Positions 17,040 to 25,713 of a stretch of 64,000 bases of DNA are shown here, one piece after another; within the stretch, counting starts at the first letter, position 1, and every line of letters starts with the position of its first letter. Position numbers and translations under genes: made by a program. The notes under the pieces are model-generated. The model saw only the letters and a program-made list of their open reading frames with translations, did no database searches and was not told the origin of the DNA. The stretch is taken from the NCBI GenBank assembly GCA_029228645.1, contig JAPTHR010000009.1, positions 1-64,000 of the forward strand, in the 5' to 3' direction. This stretch comes from Gammaproteobacteria bacterium Milos-ODIII6. Its GTDB lineage: Bacteria; Pseudomonadota; Gammaproteobacteria; Chromatiales; Chromatiaceae.

Positions 17040-17390
17040 GTGAACAGCGGTAAGCGCACCAGCAACAGTCATCTTCGCGAATGGGTCTATGCGGCTGATT
17101 CCGGCATCCATGGCACCGGTCTGTTCGCCGTCAAAGCCATCCAGGAAAGCGAGTACATCGGGACCTACTGGGGTCCTGAGGCCAGGCGTAATGGCACCTA
17201 TGTGCTGTGGGTTTACGATGAAGGCGATGAAGACAACGCGGTAGGCCGCAGTGGGCGCAACTTACTGCGCTACCTCAATCACCGTTGCCCGGGCAACACC
17301 GCCTTCGATGGCTTCGACCTGTACGCCCTGCAAGACATTGAGCCCGGCGAGGAATTGACCTTCGATTACCTCGAGTCCGAGTTTGACTGA
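17040..17390 (+). CDS. Stand-alone SET-domain protein (probable protein-lysine methyltransferase)
   Basis: The 116-residue protein is essentially only a SET domain. SGIHGTGLFAVKAI is the first SAM-binding motif, LLRYLNHRCPGNTAF matches the RFxNHSCxPN knot motif, and PGEELTFDYLESEF matches the ELxFDY motif with the active-site tyrosine. Such free-standing SET proteins methylate lysines, but the target of bacterial ones is mostly unknown. The start is a GTG without an obvious binding site. The 3' end overlaps the TTG start of cmoA by eight bases, so the two are translated together. Confidence 0.88.
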   Translation: MNSGKRTSNSHLREWVYAADSGIHGTGLFAVKAIQESEYIGTYWGPEARRNGTYVLWVYDEGDEDNAVGRSGRNLLRYLNHRCPGNTAFDGFDLYALQDIEPGEELTFDYLESEFD

Positions 17391-18108
17391 CTCCCGCGAT
17401 CGCCTTTTCGAGCGTCCCGGCTCGGTGGGGGACTTCGTATTCGATGCCGCGGTGGCGAAGGTCTTCCCCGACATGATCTCCCGTTCAGTACCTGGATACG
17501 CGGCGATCCTGAACATGGTCGAGCTGCTGACAGGCCTGCATGCCCAGGCGAATACCCGTCTTTATGACCTGGGGTGTTCTCTCGGGGCCGCCAGTATTGC
17601 TATGGCGCGGGGTTTGCACCAGCAGGGCTGTCGCATCATCGCCGTGGACAATGCCCCGGCGATGCTGGAAAAAGCACGTGAACACAGCGCGCATCTGGGT
17701 GGCGGTGCGATTGAATTCCAGCTTGCGGACCTGCGCGAGGTGGACATCGCGAATGCCTCCATGGTGGTGCTCAATTTCACCCTGCAGTTTTTGCCGCTCG
17801 CACAACGGGCCGGCCTGCTGCAGCGCATCCGTGACGGCTTGCGGCCGGGCGGTGTGCTGATTCTTTCGGAGAAGATCGCCGGCGCCAACCCGGATGAGGA
17901 TGCGGCGCTGGTCGCCATGCACCACGCTTTCAAGCGCCAGCAGGGTTACAGCGACCTGGAGATCAGCCAGAAGCGCGCGGCCCTGGAAAAGGTGCTGCTG
18001 CCGGAGACCCTGGAGACCCATCTGCAGAGATTGGCGAAGACCGGTTTCCAGCAGGCTCATCCCTGGTTTCAGTGTTTTAACTTCGTTTCGATCGTCGCGC
18101 GGGCGTGA
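17383..18108 (+). CDS. cmoA: Carboxy-S-adenosyl-L-methionine synthase CmoA
   Basis: The 241-residue protein converts SAM and prephenate to carboxy-SAM, the cofactor for wobble uridine modification of tRNA. Family features are the N-terminal FERPGSVGDFVFDAAVAKVF, PDMISRSVPGY, the SAM-binding YDLGCSLGAASIAMA and MVVLNFTLQFLP. The start is a TTG overlapping the SET gene. Its stop overlaps the GTG start of cmoB as GTGA. Confidence 0.97.
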   Translation: MTDSRDRLFERPGSVGDFVFDAAVAKVFPDMISRSVPGYAAILNMVELLTGLHAQANTRLYDLGCSLGAASIAMARGLHQQGCRIIAVDNAPAMLEKAREHSAHLGGGAIEFQLADLREVDIANASMVVLNFTLQFLPLAQRAGLLQRIRDGLRPGGVLILSEKIAGANPDEDAALVAMHHAFKRQQGYSDLEISQKRAALEKVLLPETLETHLQRLAKTGFQQAHPWFQCFNFVSIVARA

Positions 18109-19100
18109 TCGATCCGTCACAGGCATGTGCCATCCTGGCGGCGGCCGGCATGGATGTCTGGGCCGAACGCCTGCCGCGTCAAATTGAACGCATCCTGGAG
18201 CGCCCGCATGGCGATCAGGCGCGATGGCAGCGGGCCATCGAGCAGCTGCCCATCCCGCTTAGCGACAACCTGAAACTGGATAAAGGGTCCATCGAACTCG
18301 GCCGCGCAGCGGACCTCGGCGAAGCGCAACGGGCAGCGCTTCGCGAGCACTTGCAGGCGCTGCACCCGTGGCGCAAGGGGCCCTTCCGGCTGTTCGGGAT
18401 GGATATCGATAGCGAATGGCGCTCGGACTGCAAGTGGGAGAGGCTGCTTCCGCATATCGCGCCGCTGAATGGCCGGCGCGTTCTCGACGTTGGTTGCGGT
18501 AATGGCTACTACGCCTGGCGCATGTTGGGCGAGGGCGCGGACCTGATCGTCGGCATCGATCCCACGGCGCTTTTTCATGCGCAATTCCGGGCCTTGCAGA
18601 AACTGTTTCTTGGCGCGCGGAGCGCCTACCGACTCGAGCGGATATTGCACTTGCCGCTGGGTATCGAAGATGTACCGCCCGGGATCGCTGCCTTCGACAC
18701 GACCTTCTCGATGGGTGTGCTCTACCATCGACGCTCCCCGATCGACCACCTGCTGGAACTGCGTGACACCCTCCGCCCCGGGGGAGAGCTGGTGCTGGAG
18801 ACGCTGGTGGTCGAAGGAGAAGAGGATCGCGTGCTGCTGCCGCCCGGGCGCTACGCCAAGATGCGCAATGTCTGGTTCATCCCCAGTACGGCGGCGTTGG
18901 CGCTGTGGCTGCAACGCGCTGGCTTCCAAAACGTGCGCACAGTCGATGTAACGCGAACCACGCCACAGGAACAGCGCAGGAGCGACTGGATGCGCTTCGA
19001 GTCACTTTCAGATTTTCTCGACCCGGCCGATAGCTCTCTCACAATCGAGGGTCACCCTGCCCCCTGCAGGGCTGTGCTACTGGCAAACAAGCCGGACTAG
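18105..19100 (+). CDS. cmoB: tRNA 5-carboxymethoxyuridine synthase CmoB
   Basis: The 331-residue enzyme transfers the carboxymethyl group of carboxy-SAM to 5-hydroxyuridine-34 of tRNA, giving cmo5U. It contains RKGPFRLFGMDIDSEWRSDC, the SAM-type motif RVLDVGCGNGYYAWRM and FSMGVLYHRRSPIDHL, all diagnostic. Its position directly after cmoA, with a four-base overlap, is the conserved gammaproteobacterial order. Confidence 0.97.
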   Translation: MIDPSQACAILAAAGMDVWAERLPRQIERILERPHGDQARWQRAIEQLPIPLSDNLKLDKGSIELGRAADLGEAQRAALREHLQALHPWRKGPFRLFGMDIDSEWRSDCKWERLLPHIAPLNGRRVLDVGCGNGYYAWRMLGEGADLIVGIDPTALFHAQFRALQKLFLGARSAYRLERILHLPLGIEDVPPGIAAFDTTFSMGVLYHRRSPIDHLLELRDTLRPGGELVLETLVVEGEEDRVLLPPGRYAKMRNVWFIPSTAALALWLQRAGFQNVRTVDVTRTTPQEQRRSDWMRFESLSDFLDPADSSLTIEGHPAPCRAVLLANKPD

Positions 19101-19106
19101 AGAGCG

Positions 19107-19415
19107 ATGAACACGCGAGCAAGGTTTTACATTGGGCAGATAGTGCAGCACCGACGCTTTGGTTACCGTGGTGTGGTGGCCGATGTGGATCCGGAATTTC
19201 GCGGCAGCGACAGCTGGTACGAGTCCGTTGCGCGCACCCGGCCGGCTCGAAATCAGCCGTGGTACCGGGTGATGGTCGATGGTGCGGAACAGGAAACCTA
19301 CGTGGCCGAGCACCACCTCGAGCCGGATATGCAGGCGCAACCGGTGAACAACCCTTCGGTGTTGCAGTACTTCTCCACTTACGAGGATGGTCGCTACCGC
19401 CTGACCACCCATTGA
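19107..19415 (+). CDS. hspQ: Heat shock protein HspQ (hemimethylated-DNA-binding YccV family)
   Basis: The 102-residue protein starts ARFYIGQIVQHRRFGYRGVV and continues WYRVMVDGAEQETYVAEHHL, the conserved core of HspQ/YccV. In E. coli HspQ binds hemimethylated oriC and acts as a specificity factor for Lon. It follows cmoB by six bases and is likely in the same transcript. The gene faces lexA; a short hairpin GTCGC-ACTG-GCGAC at 19424-19437 lies between them without a T-run. Confidence 0.93.
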   Translation: MNTRARFYIGQIVQHRRFGYRGVVADVDPEFRGSDSWYESVARTRPARNQPWYRVMVDGAEQETYVAEHHLEPDMQAQPVNNPSVLQYFSTYEDGRYRLTTH

Positions 19416-19472
19416 GCCCCCCGTCGCACTGGCGACAGCAGGTCCGGGGACGGGGCGTCCCGCGTCAAGCCC

Positions 19473-20102
19473 TCAGTGGTAGCGTCGCATCTGGCCAACC
19501 AGTACCCCCTGGATGCGTACCTCGGCCGGGTGGAAGTGCATCGCCCGCATATTGCTGTTGGCGGGATGCAAGACGATTTCGCTGCGTCCTTTTTCGAAAC
19601 GCTTCAGGGTGGCTTCCTCGTCGCGCACCAGGGCGACCACGATTTCCCCATTGCGCGCGCTGTCGCGTTGCTCTATCACCACCCAGTCGCCGTCCAGAAT
19701 GCCTTCGTCGATCATGGAATCGCCACGCACCTCGAGCACGTAGCAGGGCTTGCTGGTGCGCAGCGCGGACGGCACCGCGATGGTGTCCGGATTGCTGATC
19801 GCCTCGATTGGCTGACCCGCCGCGATGTATCCGTACAGCGGCAGTTCCTCCAGGTCGCTCGCGACAGGCTCGTCCTGCGCGGGTGTGTTATCCCGCAAGC
19901 GGATGCCGCGACGCAGGTTGTGCATCGGTTCGATCAGCCCGGCATCGATGAGCGCCTGTATCTGTTTGTGCAGTGATCCGCGCGACTTCAGCCCCAATGC
20001 CTGACAGAGTTCATCCAGGGTTGGGGGATTTGGCATGCGGGGGAGTTGTTCGCGCAGGTAGTCGTAGATTTCCTGCTGTCGCCGGGTCAGGCTGGCTGGC
20101 AT
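19473..20102 (-). CDS. lexA: LexA repressor with an alphaproteobacterium-like DNA-binding helix
   Basis: The 209-residue SOS repressor has a winged-helix N-terminus and a self-cleaving C-terminal domain. The scissile Ala95-Gly96 lies in LYGYIAAGQPIEA, the nucleophile Ser129 in RGDSMIDEGILDGDW and the general-base Lys167 in EEATLKRF. The recognition helix (residues 40-47, SRGSLHKQ) differs from the SPNAAEEH of E. coli and resembles the SKSGIHRL of alphaproteobacterial LexA. A GAAC-N7-GAAC box abuts its -10, so it should repress itself. Confidence 0.97.
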   Translation of the reverse strand: MPASLTRRQQEIYDYLREQLPRMPNPPTLDELCQALGLKSRGSLHKQIQALIDAGLIEPMHNLRRGIRLRDNTPAQDEPVASDLEELPLYGYIAAGQPIEAISNPDTIAVPSALRTSKPCYVLEVRGDSMIDEGILDGDWVVIEQRDSARNGEIVVALVRDEEATLKRFEKGRSEIVLHPANSNMRAMHFHPAEVRIQGVLVGQMRRYH

Positions 20103-20136
20103 GCTTGTGCTCCGATGTTCTGTAGCTCTAGCGGCA

Positions 20137-20157
20137 ATTATAGAACAAAAAGAGAAC
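20137..20157 (-). promoter_or_regulatory. lexA promoter with GAAC-N7-GAAC SOS box
   Basis: On the complement a perfect -10 TATAAT (20142-20137) lies 35 bases before the lexA ATG. Directly upstream, 20143-20157 reads GAAC-AAAAAGA-GAAC on the plus strand, which is GTTC-N7-GTTC on the minus. It fills the spacer of the promoter, an ideal operator position. The same 15-mer with one change occurs at 9405-9419 before recA. Confidence 0.78.
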
Positions 20158-20168
20158 CATGCGAGCGC

Positions 20169-20474
20169 TTATCGCTGCCCCGTCACGATGAGATAGCCGC
20201 AGGCATCGCGTGTCGGCAGACAAGCGCTCAGGTGCCCATTGCGTCGCTCTGCCAGCAGGGCGCGCCCGAGCGGCTGGAACAAGGTCTCGCAGCCGTCGCC
20301 ACGCGCTGGCGAAAACTTCAGCAGGTAGCGTTGTCCGGGCGGTGCGTTCGCGATAAGGCGCGCCACTTGCGAGAGCGCCTCCTGCGGGGAAAGGTCGTGC
20401 AGGTCGATTGTCTCGTCAACTTCCTCTGAGCCCAGCGGGAGTTGCTGCAATGGGTCGGTTTCGGAATCAGGCAT
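20169..20474 (-). CDS. Small protein with a distant Smr-like arrangement
   Basis: The 101-residue protein has TIDLHDLSPQEALSQVARLI near its start, which resembles the LDLHG...EA motif that opens Smr domains. A hydrophobic closing strand follows (ACGYLIVTGQ). The Gly-rich GxGxG loop of Smr is not clear here; the corresponding region reads SPARGDGCETLF. Smr domains are nucleases or nucleic-acid-binding modules, but the match is weak and no function should be assumed. It lies between lexA and sthA, transcribed divergently from sthA. Confidence 0.7.
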   Translation of the reverse strand: MPDSETDPLQQLPLGSEEVDETIDLHDLSPQEALSQVARLIANAPPGQRYLLKFSPARGDGCETLFQPLGRALLAERRNGHLSACLPTRDACGYLIVTGQR

Positions 20475-20587
20475 CGATGCGCCTTGCTCTGGGTGTTGTA
20501 GGACAGTGGCTGATACCCTGCGACTCTATAGCAAGCCGCGCCCCTGTGGTTCAATAGGTGTTCACACGCCATCCGGGGGGAGTCGTA

Positions 20588-21982
20588 ATGGCCACTGCGT
20601 ATGATGTGATCGTAATCGGTTCGGGGCCGGGCGGCGAGGGCGCGAGCATGAGGCTCTCCAAGCTGGGCAAGCGCGTTGCCGCGATCGAAATGCAGGCCCA
20701 GGTCGGCGGCAATTGCACCCACAAGGGAACCATCCCCAGCAAAGCCCTGCGACACGCGGTCCAGTTGCTGGCCGACTACCGCCATCATCCCCTCTTCGAA
20801 CATACGGTCGGGGTCATGGACATCGGGTGGCCCGAGCTGCTGCGCACCTCGGAGCAGGTGATCAGTCACCAGGTCAGCATGCGACACCGTTTCTACAGCC
20901 GCAACCGGGTGGACCTGTATCACGGCTGGGCGCGCTTCGTCGGACCCCGGCACGTCGAGGTCCAGCGTGCCGGTGGTGACCACGTGACGCTCGAGGCCGA
21001 TCATTTCGTGATCGCGACGGGATCGAGTCCTTATCGCCCGGCGGACGTCGACTTCGATCATCCGCTGGTGGTCGACAGTGACACGGTCCTGGAACTGGGG
21101 CACACGCCACGCCGGGTGACGATCTATGGGGCCGGCGTGATCGGGTGCGAGTATGCATCGATCTTTGCAAACCTGGACGTGAAGGTGAACCTGGTCAACA
21201 CGCGTGACCGGCTGCTGTCGTTCCTCGATGATGAGATCACCGACGCGCTCAGCTACCACCTGCGTGACCAGGGCGTGGTGGTGATCAACAAGGAACGCGC
21301 CACCCGGGTGGAAACCCGGGATGACCGTGTCAGCCTGCATTGTGACTCCGGAAAGCAGATCCACGCTGACCTGCTGTTCTGGGCCAACGGGCGCACTGGC
21401 AACACCGGGGGACTCGGGCTGGACAGCGTCGATATCGAGGTCAATTCGCGCGGGCAGATCCCGGTCAACGAGCGCTTTCAGACCGCCCAGGCGCACATCT
21501 ACGCGGTAGGCGACGTGGCCGGGCCACCGGCACTGGCAAGCGCGAGTTATGACCAGGGTCGATTCGTCGCAAAATTGATCGCTGCCGGCGAGGTCGATTA
21601 CAGCCTGATCAAGGAGGTTCCGGCTGGCATCTATACGAGCCCGGAGATCAGCTCGATCGGACGCACGGAACGCGAACTGACCGAGCAGAACGTGCCGTAC
21701 GAGGTGGGACGGGCCGAGTTCAAGAACCTCGCGCGTGCGCAGATCGCCGGGCGCAAGGTCGGTATGCTCAAGCTGCTGTTCCATCGGGAGACCCTGCAGC
21801 TACTCGGGATCCATTGTTTCGGTGAACAGGCCTCCGAGATCGTACACATCGGGCAGGCCATAATGGCGCAATCAGGCGAGGCCAATTCGATCACCTATTT
21901 CACCAACACGACATTCAACTATCCCACCATGGCCGAGGCTTACCGCGTGGCCGCGCTGTATGGGCTCAACCGCATGCGTTAG
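20588..21982 (+). CDS. sthA: Soluble pyridine nucleotide transhydrogenase SthA
   Basis: The 464-residue flavoprotein transfers hydride from NADPH to NAD and belongs to the disulfide-reductase superfamily. The FAD motif [15 protein letters not shown] is at the N-terminus. The segment [18 protein letters not shown] keeps only one of the two redox cysteines, as is typical for SthA. The NAD(P) motif [18 protein letters not shown] and the second FAD motif [19 protein letters not shown] are intact. The ATG at 20588 follows GGGGGAG. Confidence 0.95.
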   Translation: MATAYDVIVIGSGPGGEGASMRLSKLGKRVAAIEMQAQVGGNCTHKGTIPSKALRHAVQLLADYRHHPLFEHTVGVMDIGWPELLRTSEQVISHQVSMRHRFYSRNRVDLYHGWARFVGPRHVEVQRAGGDHVTLEADHFVIATGSSPYRPADVDFDHPLVVDSDTVLELGHTPRRVTIYGAGVIGCEYASIFANLDVKVNLVNTRDRLLSFLDDEITDALSYHLRDQGVVVINKERATRVETRDDRVSLHCDSGKQIHADLLFWANGRTGNTGGLGLDSVDIEVNSRGQIPVNERFQTAQAHIYAVGDVAGPPALASASYDQGRFVAKLIAAGEVDYSLIKEVPAGIYTSPEISSIGRTERELTEQNVPYEVGRAEFKNLARAQIAGRKVGMLKLLFHRETLQLLGIHCFGEQASEIVHIGQAIMAQSGEANSITYFTNTTFNYPTMAEAYRVAALYGLNRMR

Positions 21983-22107
21983 CCAGGTTCTCGATTGTTG
22001 CGCCTGTGAGAGGGCGGGTTGTTCGGCGGATCGGACCGGCGGGGCTATACTCGCCCTCACCTGATGCAAACCCTCCTGCCGACAAGAAACAAGAAAAAAG
22101 GAAACGC

Positions 22108-24477
22108 ATGAACGCCTACATTCTCAGCCTGAGCGATGTGCACATGGGCAACGTCGCCGAGGTCGGTGGCAAGAACGCCTCGCTCGGCGAAATGTTGCGC
22201 AATCTGACCGCAGAGGGCGAGGTCAAGGTGCCCGGCGGCTTTGCCACCACGGCGCACGCCTACCGTGAATTCCTGGCGCATGAGGGCCTCGCCAATCGCA
22301 TCAAGGGACTGTTGGACGAACTGGACGTCGATGATGTGCGTCGACTGGCCGAAGTGGGCGCGCGGATCCGCGACTGGATCAAGCAGACGCCTTTCCCGCC
22401 CGCCTTCGAGCAGGCGCTGGAAGATGCCTACCTGGCGCTGGAGGCGGAGTGCGGGGGCCAGATCAGCTTCGCGATTCGCTCCTCTGCGACCGCAGAGGAC
22501 CTGCCGGAAGCCTCTTTCGCCGGGCAGCAGGAGACCCTCCTCAATGTGCAGGGACTGGAGGCGGTCAAGGCCGCCGTGCACGAGGTGTTCGCCTCACTGT
22601 TCAACGACCGCGCGATCGCCTACCGGGTGCACCAGGGCTTCGACCATTCACAGGTCGCCCTGTCTGCCGCGGTGCAGAAGATGGTGCGCTCGGATATCGG
22701 CGCGAGTGGCGTCATGTTCACCCTGGACACCGAATCCGGCTTCCGCGAGGTGGTCTTCATCACCGGCAGTTACGGGCTGGGCGAGATGGTGGTCCAGGGC
22801 GCGGTCAACCCGGACGAGTTTTACGTGCACAAGCCTACCCTGACTGCCGGGCGACCGGCGGTGCTGCGCCGCTCGGTCGGCGCCAAGGCGATCAAGATGG
22901 TGTACGCCGCGGAGGAGGGCGAGAAGCCGGTCAGGATCGTGGATGTGCCGGTCGAGGAGCGGGTGCACTTCTGCCTCTCGGACGAACAGATCGAGGAACT
23001 GGCTCGCCAGGCAATCGCGATCGAGCGGCATTACCAGCGTCCGATGGACATTGAATGGGCCCTGGATGGGGTCGACGGCGAAATCTACATCGTGCAGGCC
23101 CGACCGGAGACGGTCGAGAGCCATTCCGGGCGCGTGCTCGAGCGCTATGCGCTCAAGGCGCGCGGCGAGGTCCTGTCCGAGGGCCGCTCCATCGGTGCGC
23201 GCATCGGCAGCGGCACCGCCAAGGTGCTGACGAGCCTGGACCAGATGGACAAGGTGCAGCGCGGCGATGTGCTGGTCACGGACATGACCGACCCGGACTG
23301 GGAGCCGATCATGAAGCGCGCCGCGGCGATTGTGACCAACCGCGGCGGGCGTACCTGTCATGCCGCTATCATCGCGCGGGAAATGGGTGTGCCGGCGGTG
23401 GTCGGGTGCGGCGACGCGACCGGGAAGATCCGGGACAACACCCCGGTGACGGTCAGCTGCGCCGAGGGGGACAATGGCTATATCTACGCCGGCGAGCTGC
23501 CCTTCGAGATCAAACGGATAGAGCTGGACAGCATGCCCGAGGTGCCGCTCAAGTTGATGATGAACGTGGGCAATCCCAAGCGCGCGTTCAGTTTCGCGCA
23601 GATACCCAATCACGGGGTTGGCCTGGCGCGGCTGGAGTTCGTGATCAACAACATGGTGGGGATACACCCCAAGGCACTGCTTGATTTCGACAAACTCAAG
23701 CCGGATCTGCAAAAGCAGATATCCGGTCGGGTCGCTGCCTATCACTATCCGCGCGAGTTTTTCGTCAAGCGGGTGGCCGAGGGTATCTCCACCATTGCCG
23801 CCGCGTTCGCACCCAAGCCGGTCATCCTGCGAATGTCCGACTTCAAGTCGAACGAATACGCCAACCTGCTCGGCGGATCGCTGTATGAGCCGCACGAGGA
23901 AAATCCCATGATCGGCTTCCGCGGTGCATCGCGTTACATCTCAGAGAGCTTCCGGCCCTGTTTCGAGATGGAATGCGAGGCGATCCGCTACGTGCGCGAG
24001 AGCATGGGGCTGACCAACCTGCAGGTGATGATCCCGTTCGTGCGCACCCTGAACGAGGCCGCGCGGGTAACCGAACTGCTGGCGCAAAATGGGCTTGCGC
24101 GTGGCAGCAACGGTCTCAAGGTCATTATGATGTGTGAACTGCCCTCGAATGCGGTGCTGGCCGAGGAATTCCTGGAGTATTTCGACGGCTTCTCGATCGG
24201 ATCAAACGACATGACCCAGCTTGCCCTGGGTCTGGACCGCGACTCCGCCCTGGTCGCCGAGAGTTTCGACGAGCGCAATCCGGCGGTGAAAAAACTGCTC
24301 GCAATGGCGATCAGCGCGGCGCGCGCGAAGGGCAAGTACATTGGTATCTGCGGCCAGGGTCCCTCGGATCATCCGGACCTGGCCGACTGGCTGATGAAGC
24401 AGGGGATAGAGAGCATCTCGCTCAACCCCGATACGGTTGTCGACACCTGGCTGCACCTGGCCGGGAAGGAAGTCTGA
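22108..24477 (+). CDS. ppsA: Phosphoenolpyruvate synthase
   Basis: The 789-residue enzyme makes PEP from pyruvate and ATP, a gluconeogenic step feeding the storage pathway. It has the N-terminal ATP-grasp region ([35 protein letters not shown]), the phosphohistidine segment [17 protein letters not shown], and the C-terminal PEP-binding barrel with [15 protein letters not shown] and [12 protein letters not shown]. The ATG at 22108 follows a purine-rich AAAAAAGGAAA. sixA starts one base after its stop. Confidence 0.98.
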   Translation: MNAYILSLSDVHMGNVAEVGGKNASLGEMLRNLTAEGEVKVPGGFATTAHAYREFLAHEGLANRIKGLLDELDVDDVRRLAEVGARIRDWIKQTPFPPAFEQALEDAYLALEAECGGQISFAIRSSATAEDLPEASFAGQQETLLNVQGLEAVKAAVHEVFASLFNDRAIAYRVHQGFDHSQVALSAAVQKMVRSDIGASGVMFTLDTESGFREVVFITGSYGLGEMVVQGAVNPDEFYVHKPTLTAGRPAVLRRSVGAKAIKMVYAAEEGEKPVRIVDVPVEERVHFCLSDEQIEELARQAIAIERHYQRPMDIEWALDGVDGEIYIVQARPETVESHSGRVLERYALKARGEVLSEGRSIGARIGSGTAKVLTSLDQMDKVQRGDVLVTDMTDPDWEPIMKRAAAIVTNRGGRTCHAAIIAREMGVPAVVGCGDATGKIRDNTPVTVSCAEGDNGYIYAGELPFEIKRIELDSMPEVPLKLMMNVGNPKRAFSFAQIPNHGVGLARLEFVINNMVGIHPKALLDFDKLKPDLQKQISGRVAAYHYPREFFVKRVAEGISTIAAAFAPKPVILRMSDFKSNEYANLLGGSLYEPHEENPMIGFRGASRYISESFRPCFEMECEAIRYVRESMGLTNLQVMIPFVRTLNEAARVTELLAQNGLARGSNGLKVIMMCELPSNAVLAEEFLEYFDGFSIGSNDMTQLALGLDRDSALVAESFDERNPAVKKLLAMAISAARAKGKYIGICGQGPSDHPDLADWLMKQGIESISLNPDTVVDTWLHLAGKEV

Positions 24478-24478
24478 A

Positions 24479-24994
24479 ATGCTACGCCTGATCCTTTTCC
24501 GTCATGCCAAGTCCGACTGGAGCGATGTCAGCCGCCCCGACGAGGACCGTCCCCTGACCAACCGCGGCATTCGTGCCGCGCGCACGATGGGCGAGTTCCT
24601 GACCGCGATCGACCAGGTGCCGTCGCTGGCGCTCACTTCTTCGGCCAGGCGCGCCCGTGACAGCGTCGACCTGGCGCGGCGCCAGGGCGGCTGGCAATGC
24701 GAACAGCGGGTCGAGCCGCGCCTGTACACCTTCGAGGCGGATGATCTGATGGGCGCGGTGCAATCGCTGCGGGATGTCCCCCCGCGACTGCTCATCACCG
24801 GTCACGAACCGGCCCTCTCCGGGCTGGCGGGACGTCTCATGGGCGGGGCAAGACTGCGCATGCCGACCGGCTGCATGGCGCGCATCGACCTTGAGGTGGA
24901 CGACTGGTCCGAGGTGGCAACCGGCTGTGGCGAGTTGCGCTGGCTGATGCCGCCCAAGCTATTGACCAGGGTCGGTATAAACTTCACGCGCTGA
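24479..24994 (+). CDS. sixA: SixA-type histidine phosphatase
   Basis: The 171-residue protein is a histidine phosphatase of the SixA branch: LILFRHAKSDWSD carries the RHxK/S catalytic motif, and LLITGHEPALSGLAGRLMG the second histidine. SixA in E. coli removes phosphate from phosphohistidine proteins. The gene follows ppsA by one base with GGAAGG as the binding site. Since PpsA works through a phosphohistidine, the pairing suggests, but does not prove, a functional link. Confidence 0.85.
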   Translation: MLRLILFRHAKSDWSDVSRPDEDRPLTNRGIRAARTMGEFLTAIDQVPSLALTSSARRARDSVDLARRQGGWQCEQRVEPRLYTFEADDLMGAVQSLRDVPPRLLITGHEPALSGLAGRLMGGARLRMPTGCMARIDLEVDDWSEVATGCGELRWLMPPKLLTRVGINFTR

Positions 24995-25089
24995 GCGCGC
25001 GCCGCCAGCGTATGCGGTACCGGTCGTGGGCGGGGCGGAAAATACCCCGCATGGCGCCACCGACTGCCGTTTGGTTTGGAAACGGCCGG

Positions 25090-25560
25090 TCAGTGTCGCT
25101 GACTGAAGTGCGCGTGCGTCGCATCCCCCAGCAGGCGGCGAAAATCGCGCTGCATCATGTGCACCAGGTGCGAATGGTCGCCACCCTCGAAGAACACGTC
25201 GGGCTGGTCCAGCAGACTGTCTTCGACCAGCGTATCGATGTCATAAAGTAGCCCGGTCGGCGGTATCGCACCCGTCTCGCAATCGGCAAACACTTTGGCT
25301 ACCTCCGCCTCGGTGGCCAAGCCCAGATGATGGCCGTAATGCCGGTGCAGCTCGCCCAGGTGAACCCGCTGGTCCGCGGGCAGGACGGCTAACAGGTAGT
25401 GCTCGCCATCGCGTAGCAGGACCGACTTGGCGAGTTTCTCCGGCGACTGCCAGCTCAACTCCGCGGTCTCCCGGCTACTCGCGCTGTGGGGATGCCGATA
25501 GGTTTCGTAGGGCAGATGATGCGTGTCCAGAAACTCGCGCAAGGTGATGGAAATGGCCAT
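25090..25560 (-). CDS. YbaK/ProX-type aminoacyl-tRNA deacylase domain protein
   Basis: The 156-residue protein matches the YbaK/prolyl-tRNA editing fold: YRHPHSASSRETAELSWQSP, KLAKSVLLRDGEHYLLAVLP and DCETGAIPPTGLLYDIDTLV, the last holding the conserved GxxPP(F/T)G motif. These proteins remove wrong amino acids from tRNA; which one cannot be told from the sequence. The ATG at 25560 has a GAGGAGG-like site; longer frames are not needed. Confidence 0.85.
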   Translation of the reverse strand: MAISITLREFLDTHHLPYETYRHPHSASSRETAELSWQSPEKLAKSVLLRDGEHYLLAVLPADQRVHLGELHRHYGHHLGLATEAEVAKVFADCETGAIPPTGLLYDIDTLVEDSLLDQPDVFFEGGDHSHLVHMMQRDFRRLLGDATHAHFSQRH

Positions 25561-25713
25561 GGAAACCTCCTCTTGCTGTGGTAGGACCTGTACACGCAAA
25601 TATAGAAGAGAATTCCTCGCGTGGCGGCGTCGAGTCACTACTTTGTCCAATAGTATCCGCGCGGGTACTGGGGGATTGCCGGCGGAATCGACGCGGCCCG
25701 GGCTTGGTCCCGC

